DNA from: Actinomycetota bacterium
GTDB taxonomy: Bacteria > Actinomycetota > Acidimicrobiia > Acidimicrobiales > Microtrichaceae
Assembly (NCBI GenBank): GCA_018268735.1
Contig: JAFDWA010000121.1
Location: 1 to 5,861 of the forward strand
Length of the DNA: 5,861 bases
Direction of reading: 5' to 3'
Shown here piece after piece: positions 1-4,998 of the stretch (the stretch's first letter is position 1; each line of letters starts with the position of its first letter). The translations under genes were made by a program, and so were the position numbers. The notes below the pieces were generated by a model. That model was not told the origin of the DNA and did no database searches. It saw only the letters and a program-made list of their open reading frames with translations.

Positions 1-146
1 AGGGCTACCGCCGTCGCTACCAGGCGTTGAAGGACGCGGTGACCGAGACCGAGGATGCGTTCCGGGACGACCTGCTCGCTCGCCAGACCGTGGCCGATCT
101 GCTCACCGTGCCGATCCTCGACCTCGCGGACCGCTGGCGGACGTGA
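1..146 (+). CDS. 3' end of an unrecognised protein gene (partial)
   Basis: Reading from base 3 there is an open frame of 47 codons ending in TGA at 144-146; its start lies outside the window. The visible tail is rich in charged residues and Leu/Ala (for example ALKDAVTETEDAF, then VADLLTVPILDLADRWRT) and looks like one or two C-terminal helices, with no membrane segment or Cys motif. The stop overlaps the GTG of acpS by 4 bp (GTGA), and codon usage is like the downstream genes, so this is very likely a real gene co-translated with acpS. In related bacteria glmS or glmM often sits just upstream of this cluster, but the tail does not match the C-terminus I know for either, so I give no product. 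Confidence 0.7.
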   Translation, partial: GYRRRYQALKDAVTETEDAFRDDLLARQTVADLLTVPILDLADRWRT

Positions 147-556
147 GCGATCCGTCGCCGCTCGGACCCGAACCGACGTCGGGTGCGGTCATCGGAGTCG
201 GGACGGATCTCGTCGAGGTGTCACGACTGCGCGTCGCGCTCGAGCGGACACCGGCGTTGCTGCACCGGCTGTTCACCCCTGCCGAGCAGGCCCACGGTCG
301 TCGCAGCAAGGATCCGCTCCCGCACCTCGCCGCGCGCTTCGCTGCGAAGGAAGCGGTGATGAAGTCGCTCGGATCCGGCATGTCGGCGATGTCCTTCACC
401 GACGTGGAGGTGGTCGTCGGAGCCGACGGAGCACCCTCGATCCGCCTGAGCGGAAGGGCCCGCCAGGTTGCAGCTCGTCGCGGGGTGTCGGTCGTGCACG
501 TCTCGCTCACCCACACCGGGGATCTCGCCCAGGCCCACGCCGTGGCCTGTCGTTGA
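143..556 (+). CDS. acpS: Holo-[acyl-carrier-protein] synthase (4'-phosphopantetheinyl transferase)
   Basis: Transfers 4'-phosphopantetheine from coenzyme A to the active-site serine of apo-acyl carrier protein, activating it for fatty acid synthesis; a Mg2+-dependent cytosolic enzyme. The 137-residue protein has the family hallmarks. GVGTDLVEVSRL at about residues 18-29 contains the metal-binding Asp (D22). RFAAKEAVMKSLG at about 65-77 contains the metal-ligand Glu (E70) next to K69. The C-terminal strand motif HVSLTHT matches the usual xxSLSHx pattern. Length is slightly above the usual 120-130 because of a Pro-rich N-terminal stretch of about 14 residues before the first strand. The GTG start overlaps the previous stop by 4 bp; no strong Shine-Dalgarno is visible, so coupling to the upstream gene is the likely mode of initiation. 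Known for the family: AcpS acts as a trimer. It precedes nnrD, a frequent bacterial neighbour. Confidence 0.94.
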   Translation: MSDPSPLGPEPTSGAVIGVGTDLVEVSRLRVALERTPALLHRLFTPAEQAHGRRSKDPLPHLAARFAAKEAVMKSLGSGMSAMSFTDVEVVVGADGAPSIRLSGRARQVAARRGVSVVHVSLTHTGDLAQAHAVACR

Positions 557-583
557 TCGAGGTGGATCGTCGCCGGTCGCGGC

Positions 584-587
584 AGGA
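584..587 (+). promoter_or_regulatory. Shine-Dalgarno AGGA for ATG 595
   Basis: AGGA at 584-587 lies 7 nt before the ATG at 595-597, a good spacing and better than anything in front of the nnrD GTG at 674. It would drive the short frame from 595, which is out of frame with nnrD. It may be the original nnrD ribosome-binding site, separated from the gene by repeat expansion. Confidence 0.45.
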
Positions 588-594
588 TGGCGGG

Positions 595-669
595 ATGTTG
601 TCCGTCCTGACACCACCTTCCGGTGCTGACGCCGTGCTTCCGGTCCTGACGCCGTGCTTCCGGTCCTGA
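595..669 (+). CDS. Possible 24-residue leader peptide ahead of nnrD
   Basis: ATG 595, with AGGA 7 nt upstream, opens a 24-codon frame ending in TGA at 667-669. The peptide begins MLSVLTP and repeats VLPVLTP in its middle, so it resembles the NnrD N-terminus (MLPVLTP) twice over. It arises from the 20-bp tandem repeat read in another frame. The stop lies only 4 nt before the nnrD GTG at 674, so a ribosome finishing here could reinitiate on nnrD, whose own GTG lacks a Shine-Dalgarno. It could equally be a by-product of repeat expansion with no role. Nothing suggests an attenuator: there are no runs of regulatory codons and no downstream terminator hairpin. Confidence 0.35.
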   Translation: MLSVLTPPSGADAVLPVLTPCFRS

Positions 670-695
670 CGCCGTGCTTCCGGTCCTGACGCCGT
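595..695 (+). repeat. 20-bp tandem repeat spanning the nnrD start
   Basis: The unit GTGCTTCCGGTCCTGACGCC occurs three times without a mismatch, at 634-653, 654-673 and 674-693. A fourth copy at 614-633 matches at 16 of 20 positions, and a more decayed copy at 595-614 (starting ATG instead of GTG) matches at 14 of 20. Strict 20-bp periodicity runs from 617 to 695 with a single substitution at 625. The last exact copy is the nnrD start and codes MLPVLTP. The unit length is not a multiple of three, so each copy places GTG in a new frame. The tract lies directly in tandem with no spacers, so it is not a CRISPR array. Confidence 0.93.
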
Positions 696-2059
696 CGCAG
701 ATGGCAGCCGTCGACGCGGCGGCGCCCGAGCCGGTGGAGGTGCTCGTGCGACGCGCCGCAGGTGCGGTCGAGCGCGCCGCGGTCGAGCTCCTCGGCGGGA
801 CATACGGGCGGCGGGTGGTCGTGGTGGCGGGGCCGGGCAACAACGGCGAGGACGGACGGGTCGCCGCCGCGTTGCTGCGCCGGCGGGGCGTCCGGGTCGT
901 CGTGGTCGACGTGTCGGAGGCGCCACCGGTCCTCGGGCCCGCCGACCTGGTGATCGACGCCGCGTTCGGCACCGGGTTCCACGGGTCGTTCACCTTCCCC
1001 GACCCCGACGGTGCACCGGTCCTCGCTGTCGACATCCCGTCGGGGGTGTCCGGGTCGACCGGCGTCGCGACCGGTGCGCCTGCCCCGGCTGTCGCCACCG
1101 TCACCTTCGCTGCGCTCAAGCCCGGGCTGCTGCTGCACGACGGCCCGGCGTTCGCCGGTCGGGTCGTGCTCGCCGACATCGGCCTCGATGTCAGCGGCCG
1201 CACCCTGGCGGGTCCACCTGCAGGACTCGTCACCGATGCCGATGTCGTCGAGTGGGTGCCGACGCGGCTCCCCGACGACCACAAGTGGCGTCACGCGGTC
1301 CGCGTCGTCGCCGGCTCGCCGGGCATGACCGGTGCAGCGCGCCTGTGCACGGCCGCGGCGCTGCGCGCCGGGGCCGGCTACGTGTGCCTGACCGTCCCCG
1401 GCGAGGATCGACCGGTGGCGCCGGCAGAAGCGGTCGTCGTACCGCTTCCGATCGACGGGTGGTCGACGGCGGTGCTCGCGGACCAGTCCCGGTTCGCGGC
1501 CGTCGCGATCGGCCCGGGGCTCGGACGCTCCGACGCCGTGCGGCGTCAGGTACGAGCAGTCCTCGCGGGTGCAGACCGTCCGGTCGTGCTCGACGGCGAC
1601 GGGCTCTGGGCGATCGCGGACGACCCGGTCGCAGCGATCGCTGCACGCCCGTCGACGGCGCGACGTGTCGCCCCCACGGTGCTGACCCCGCACGACGGTG
1701 AGCTCGCCGCACTCACCGGTTCGCCTCCGGGTGAGGATCGGATCGCTGCGGCGCGGCGGCTGGCGGCGGACACCGGCTCGGTGGTCCTGCTCAAGGGCCC
1801 GACCACCGTCGTCGCCGATCCCGGTGGCGAGGTTGCCCTGGTTCGCTCCGGTGACGCCCGACTGGCCACTGCCGGCACCGGTGACGTGCTGACCGGTGTC
1901 GTCGCGGCGTACCTCGCCGCGGGAGCGGCGCCGATGCGTGCAGCGGCAGCGGCGGCGCACGTGCACGGTCGTGCTGCGATGCTCGGACACCGCCGAGGAC
2001 TCGTCGCCGGCGACGTCGTCGGGCTGCTGCCCGACGCGTGGGACACGATCGTCGGCTGA
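674..2059 (+). CDS. nnrD: Bifunctional NAD(P)HX epimerase / NAD(P)HX dehydratase
   Basis: Repairs hydrated NADH/NADPH. The N-terminal YjeF_N domain (about residues 1-195) interconverts R- and S-NAD(P)HX. The C-terminal ribokinase-like carbohydrate-kinase domain (about 200-461) dehydrates S-NAD(P)HX using ADP in most bacterial enzymes. Seen in the epimerase half: MLPVLTPSQM start, AGPGNNGEDG at 52-61 (family consensus GNNGGDG), VDIPSG with conserved D120. Seen in the dehydratase half: HKW at 203-205, GPGLG at 280-284, LDGDGL at 306-311, LTPHDGE at 337-343, LKG at 373-375, and AGTGDVL at 400-406, whose D404 is in the catalytic position. The 461-residue length is slightly short but normal for actinobacterial forms. 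GTG 674 is chosen because its product starts with the family-typical MLPVLTP; the alternative is ATG 701. No Shine-Dalgarno precedes GTG 674, and the frame is closed upstream by TGA at 647-649, so initiation is unusual (see the repeat). Several motif positions are diverged, but no key residue is clearly lost. Confidence 0.93.
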   Translation: MLPVLTPSQMAAVDAAAPEPVEVLVRRAAGAVERAAVELLGGTYGRRVVVVAGPGNNGEDGRVAAALLRRRGVRVVVVDVSEAPPVLGPADLVIDAAFGTGFHGSFTFPDPDGAPVLAVDIPSGVSGSTGVATGAPAPAVATVTFAALKPGLLLHDGPAFAGRVVLADIGLDVSGRTLAGPPAGLVTDADVVEWVPTRLPDDHKWRHAVRVVAGSPGMTGAARLCTAAALRAGAGYVCLTVPGEDRPVAPAEAVVVPLPIDGWSTAVLADQSRFAAVAIGPGLGRSDAVRRQVRAVLAGADRPVVLDGDGLWAIADDPVAAIAARPSTARRVAPTVLTPHDGELAALTGSPPGEDRIAAARRLAADTGSVVLLKGPTTVVADPGGEVALVRSGDARLATAGTGDVLTGVVAAYLAAGAAPMRAAAAAAHVHGRAAMLGHRRGLVAGDVVGLLPDAWDTIVG

Positions 2060-2118
2060 TCCCCGCGAGCGTCGGTGGACGGCGTGGGGAACGGCCCGAC
2101 CCTGGTCCTGGCCGCCGA

Positions 2119-2124
2119 TAGCAT
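2119..2124 (+). promoter_or_regulatory. Possible -10 element upstream of alr
   Basis: TAGCAT at 2119-2124 fits the actinobacterial TAnnnT -10 pattern and ends 9 nt before the alr ATG. A start of transcription at about 2131-2134 would give a leaderless or near-leaderless message. No convincing -35 is visible 17-18 bp upstream. The GGGGG at 2127-2131 is only 2 nt from the ATG, too close for an ordinary Shine-Dalgarno. The surrounding 74-bp gap between nnrD and alr holds nothing else convincing. Confidence 0.35.
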
Positions 2125-2133
2125 CCGGGGGCG

Positions 2134-3315
2134 ATGCCCCGTCACGCCGCGGCCCACGTGGACCTCGATGCTGTCGCCTCGAACGTCGCCGCGCTGGGTG
2201 AGCTCGTGGCTCCCGCCGAGCTGTGCGTGGTGGTCAAGGCGGACGGCTACGGCCACGGTGCCGAGGACGTTGCCCGCGTGGCGATCGCAGCCGGTGCCGA
2301 CCGGCTGGCGGTCGCGCTGGTCGAGGAGGGCCAGGAGCTGCGCGACGTCGGCATCGACGCGCCGGTGCTCGTGCTGTCCCAGCCGTCGGCCGACACGATG
2401 CCCGACGCGTTCGCGTCGGGGCTCACCCCCACGGTCGACACCGCTGCCGGCATCGACGCGGCTGCGGAGGTGTCGAGGACCTCGGCGACGCGCTGGGGCG
2501 TCCACCTGAAGGTCGACACCGGCATGCACCGCGTCGGCTGCGACCCGGCCGATGCGGTGGTGCTGGCCCGACGTGCGCTCGACGCAGGACTGGCGCTCGA
2601 GGGGACCTTCACGCACCTTGCGGTCGCCGACGAGCCGTCGAGACCCGAGACCGCACTCCAGCTGGAGCGCTTCGCTGACGTGCTGGGTCGCCTGGGGGCT
2701 GCGGGCATCGATCCGGGGATCTGTCACGCTGCGAACTCGGCGGGTGCCCTGCTGCACCCGGACGCTCGGCTCGACATGGTGCGCGTCGGCATCGCGGCGT
2801 ACGGGATCTCGCCGGCACCCGGGCTCGACCTTCCGGTGCTGCTCGAACCGGCCATGGCGGTGACCGCCGAGGTCTCCCACGTGGCGCACGTCCCGGCCGG
2901 CGAGGGCGTCAGCTACGGGTTGCGGTACCGGTTCGGCGAGCCGGCGGACCTCGCCGTGGTGCCGCTCGGGTACGCGGACGGCGTGCCGCGGCGCCTCGGC
3001 GAGGTGGGGGCAGAGGTGCTCATCGGTGGTGTCCGTCGGCCGATCCGTGGTGTGGTGACGATGGACCAGCTCGTCGTCGAGGTCACCTCCGGACCCGAGG
3101 TGGCCGTCGGCGACGAGGTCGTCCTGATCGGCGTGCAGGGCCACGAGCGCATCGCGGCGCAGGACTGGGCCGGGCCGCTCGGCACGATCGCCTACGAGAT
3201 CGTGTGCGGGTTCGGTCCTCGCCTCCCACGACGCCATCTCGCACGGGTGAGCCACGGCTGGCCCGGTGCAGCGGAGGGCCTGGTGGGCCACCGGATCGAC
3301 CCGGTCGAGCGGTGA
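2134..3315 (+). CDS. alr: Alanine racemase (PLP-dependent)
   Basis: Interconverts L- and D-alanine, supplying D-Ala for peptidoglycan; a cytosolic homodimer with an N-terminal TIM barrel and C-terminal beta domain. The PLP lysine is K35 in VVVKADGYGHG. Further hallmarks: LKVDTGMHRVG in mid-barrel, HAANSAG, and RVGIAAYGISP, with R217 in the position that contacts the PLP ring nitrogen and Y223. In the C-terminal domain GVSYGLRY supplies the second catalytic base Y261 (equivalent to Tyr265 of the Geobacillus enzyme). VPLGYADGVPRR and VTMDQLVV (M310, D311) complete the substrate site. Barrel and C-terminal domain end with YEIVCGFGPRLPRR. At 393 residues it is about 20 longer than usual because a tail of about 25 residues follows that motif. 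ATG 2134 places HVDLDA in the normal N-terminal position. Its TGA overlaps the next GTG by 4 bp. Confidence 0.96.
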   Translation: MPRHAAAHVDLDAVASNVAALGELVAPAELCVVVKADGYGHGAEDVARVAIAAGADRLAVALVEEGQELRDVGIDAPVLVLSQPSADTMPDAFASGLTPTVDTAAGIDAAAEVSRTSATRWGVHLKVDTGMHRVGCDPADAVVLARRALDAGLALEGTFTHLAVADEPSRPETALQLERFADVLGRLGAAGIDPGICHAANSAGALLHPDARLDMVRVGIAAYGISPAPGLDLPVLLEPAMAVTAEVSHVAHVPAGEGVSYGLRYRFGEPADLAVVPLGYADGVPRRLGEVGAEVLIGGVRRPIRGVVTMDQLVVEVTSGPEVAVGDEVVLIGVQGHERIAAQDWAGPLGTIAYEIVCGFGPRLPRRHLARVSHGWPGAAEGLVGHRIDPVER

Positions 3316-4199
3316 TCTGGGAGATCGACGGGGTGCGCGTCGGGCACTGGAGCGATCCGGTCGCCCGGACGGGTTGCACCGCGGTCCTCTTCGAACCTGC
3401 TGCCGTGGCGTCCGGGGAGGTGCGCGGCGGCGCCCCTGCGAGCCACGAGCTCGCGCTGCTCGATCCGACTGCGACGGTCGAGCGCATCGATGCCGTCGTG
3501 CTCACCGGCGGATCGGCGTTCGGTCTGGCATCGACGTTCGGTGTCACCGCCTGGTGCGAGGAACGAGGTCGTGGCGTGCCGACCCCTGCCGGCCGCGTTC
3601 CGATCGTGGTGGGCATGGGGTTGTTCGACCTCGCGGTCGGTGACGCCACGGTGCGGCCGGGTCCGGTGCAGGGCCGTTCGGCGTGCGACGCGGCGATCGG
3701 CGGCGATGGTGCAGCGGCCCCGGGGCTGGGGATCGTCGGCGCCGGGTGCGGCGCGACCGTCGGCAAGTGGCGGGGCCTCGCGCAGGCCGTCCCCGGGGGC
3801 CTGGTCGGAGCGGTCCAGCGGGACGGCGAGCTGGCCGTCGCGGCGCTCGTCGCGGTGAACGCGTGGGGAGACGTCGACGGCGTCGGGCGCTCCGGTGAGC
3901 CGTGGCCGTCGATGCCCCCACCGGGATCCGCCGGCGCTCGAGGAGCGGGGCCGTTCGCGAACACGACGATCGGCGTGGTGGTCACCAACGCTCGGCTCGA
4001 CAAGCTCGGCTGCCACCACGTGGCGCGTGGTGCCCACGACGGGCTCGCGCGGGCCGTCACGCCGCCGCACAGCCACGTCGACGGTGATGCCTTCGTCGCT
4101 GCGGCGACCGGTGACGTCGATGCTGCGCCCGAGCTGGTCCGGGCGTTGGCCGTCACGGTGGTCGACCGCGCGATCAGGTCCGTCGGATCGGTCGCGTAG
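3312..4199 (+). CDS. P1/S58-family (DmpA/NylC-like) autoprocessing peptidase or amidase
   Basis: A 295-residue member of the DmpA/NylC group, which self-cleaves into alpha and beta chains and uses the freed N-terminal Ser/Thr as nucleophile. Family members include DmpA (L-aminopeptidase, D-Ala-esterase/amidase), beta-peptidyl aminopeptidases and the nylon oligomer hydrolase NylC. Seen: VGHWSD and GCTAVLFE near the N-terminus, GGAPASHELALLDP at about 38-51, VVLTGGSAFGLAS in the first third, GIVGAGCGATVGKW in the middle, and FANTTIGVVVTNARL at about 215-229. NylC cleaves at an Asn-Thr bond, and here the matching bond is N217-T218, predicting chains of 217 and 78 residues. No signal peptide is visible, so it is probably cytosolic. 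GTG 3312 overlaps the alr stop by 4 bp and places the conserved IDGVRVGH start right; longer in-frame extensions lie inside alr and are rejected. The substrate cannot be read from sequence. Adjacency to alr makes a D-Ala-related amide or ester an attractive but unproven idea. Confidence 0.9.
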   Translation: MIWEIDGVRVGHWSDPVARTGCTAVLFEPAAVASGEVRGGAPASHELALLDPTATVERIDAVVLTGGSAFGLASTFGVTAWCEERGRGVPTPAGRVPIVVGMGLFDLAVGDATVRPGPVQGRSACDAAIGGDGAAAPGLGIVGAGCGATVGKWRGLAQAVPGGLVGAVQRDGELAVAALVAVNAWGDVDGVGRSGEPWPSMPPPGSAGARGAGPFANTTIGVVVTNARLDKLGCHHVARGAHDGLARAVTPPHSHVDGDAFVAAATGDVDAAPELVRALAVTVVDRAIRSVGSVA

Positions 4200-4212
4200 C
4201 GCCCTGGCCCGG

Positions 4213-4237
4213 CGGCGCGGCGCAGCTGCCCGCGCCG
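4213..4237 (+). terminator. GC-rich hairpin after the peptidase gene
   Basis: CGGCGCGG at 4213-4220 pairs perfectly with CCGCGCCG at 4230-4237. Two more pairs (4222-4223 with 4228-4229) close a 4-nt loop after a one-base bulge. It begins 13 nt after the peptidase stop. No U-tract follows, which is common for candidate terminators in high-GC actinobacteria but weakens the call. A GC-rich sequence can form such stems by chance. Confidence 0.4.
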
Positions 4238-4273
4238 TCGCGCTCGGTGGCGTCCAGGCTGTCGTCGAGGAGT

Positions 4274-4319
4274 CGGCGAGCGTGCCCGTCCGACGCTCTC
4301 CGGTGCGTTCCGCTCGCCG
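4274..4319. repeat. 9-bp perfect inverted repeat just upstream of the udg promoter
   Basis: CGGCGAGCG at 4274-4282 and its exact reverse complement CGCTCGCCG at 4311-4319 are separated by 28 nt. The right arm ends 1 bp before the -10-like TAGGCT, covering the spacer region between -10 and -35. It could be a protein-binding site for control of udg, part of a looped terminator, or chance in GC-rich DNA. Confidence 0.45.
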
Positions 4320-4320
4320 T

Positions 4321-4326
4321 TAGGCT
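4321..4326 (+). promoter_or_regulatory. -10 element for leaderless udg transcript
   Basis: TAGGCT at 4321-4326 matches the actinobacterial TAnnnT -10 pattern. Six bases (4327-4332) separate it from the GTG at 4333, so transcription starting 7 nt downstream would begin on the start codon itself. Such leaderless GTG/ATG transcripts are common in Actinomycetota. No Shine-Dalgarno of good quality precedes the GTG, which agrees. No clear -35 is visible near 4297-4303. Confidence 0.55.
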
Positions 4327-4332
4327 CACCTC

Positions 4333-4998
4333 GTGTCCGCTGCCGTCGACGCCTCCCCGGAACCCGTCGCTGCGAACCGTGACGCCGTCGCGTCCGCCGC
4401 CGCGTCCGGCGCCGCCGACGCTGCGGCGATCACCAGGGGTCCGACGCTCGAGGCGGTGCGTGATGCCGCGGTGGACTGCACCCGATGCGGGTTGGCGGCA
4501 GGGCGCACCCAGGTCGTGTTCGGAACCGGTGACCCTCACGCCGAGCTGATGTTCGTCGGAGAGGGCCCCGGAGCAGAGGAGGACCGCCAGGGTCTGCCGT
4601 TCGTGGGTCGGTCCGGTCGGCTGCTCGACCGGCTCGTGGCCGAGGAGATGGGGCTCACCCGCGACACCTTCTACATCGCGAACGTCGTCAAGTGCCGTCC
4701 GCCGGACAACCGCGATCCCCGGCCGGAGGAGATCCGCTCGTGTCGGCCCTGGCTCGAGGCCCAGATCGACCTGATCGAGCCGACGGTGATCGTGACGCTC
4801 GGCAACTTCGCCTCCAAGCTGCTGCTCGACACCACCGAGGGCATCACGAAGCTGCGGGGCTCGGTCCACACCTACCGCGACGGTCGATCGGTGGTGCCGA
4901 CGTTCCATCCCGCGGCGGTGCTCCGCGGCGGTGGTGAGGCGATGGCGAAGATGCGAGCGGACCTGGTCCGCGCCAAGCAGCTGATCGGAGCCCGGTGA
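4333..4998 (+). CDS. Family 4 uracil-DNA glycosylase (iron-sulfur)
   Basis: Removes uracil from DNA, the first step of base excision repair after cytosine deamination. Four cysteines fit the 4Fe-4S ligands of family 4 enzymes: C49 and C52 in CTRCGL, C121 in NVVKCRPP, and C137 fifteen residues after C121. The active-site motif GEGPGAEED followed by GLPFVGRSGRLLD matches family 4 (GEAPGxxED...PFVG) rather than family 5 (GLAPxxxG); the usual Ala is Gly here. The C-terminal FHPAAVLR supplies the conserved HP motif. Length is 221 residues; the first 36 or so are an Ala/Ser-rich, probably disordered leader absent from compact family members. GTG 4333 is supported by the -10 element 7 nt upstream, though a start nearer the conserved domain cannot be excluded. 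Its stop overlaps tsaE by 4 bp, so it is co-translated with t6A genes although its role differs. Confidence 0.93.
   Translation: MSAAVDASPEPVAANRDAVASAAASGAADAAAITRGPTLEAVRDAAVDCTRCGLAAGRTQVVFGTGDPHAELMFVGEGPGAEEDRQGLPFVGRSGRLLDRLVAEEMGLTRDTFYIANVVKCRPPDNRDPRPEEIRSCRPWLEAQIDLIEPTVIVTLGNFASKLLLDTTEGITKLRGSVHTYRDGRSVVPTFHPAAVLRGGGEAMAKMRADLVRAKQLIGAR

Noticed and set aside
55..669. 204-codon plus-strand frame overlapping acpS
   Set aside because: Out of frame with acpS over most of its length and of shadow composition. Only its last 25 codons (from ATG 595) are considered, as a possible leader.
595..695. CRISPR-like repeat array
   Set aside because: The units are 20 bp and directly adjacent, with no spacers and no cas genes nearby; this is a simple tandem repeat.
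221..1990. 589-codon open frame on the minus strand across acpS and nnrD
   Set aside because: It lies antisense to two well-recognised genes, is dominated by Arg/Gly/His/Asp composition typical of GC-rich shadow frames, and has no recognisable motif.
2060..2090. TCCCC (2060-2064) / GGGGA (2086-2090) pairing after nnrD as a terminator
   Set aside because: Only 5 bp with a long loop and no U-tract; too weak to separate from chance.
1546..3291. 581-codon open frame on the minus strand across nnrD and alr
   Set aside because: Antisense to confident genes, with His/Arg/Val-rich composition and no domain; open only because stop codons are rare at this GC content.
3204..3311. Longer start for the peptidase inside alr
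   Set aside because: The extension would overlap the alr coding end by 112 bp and adds residues without family similarity; GTG 3312 gives the normal N-terminus and a GTGA overlap.
3083..4156. 357-codon minus-strand frame over the peptidase gene
   Set aside because: Pro/Thr/Ser/Arg-rich shadow of the peptidase, with no family motif.
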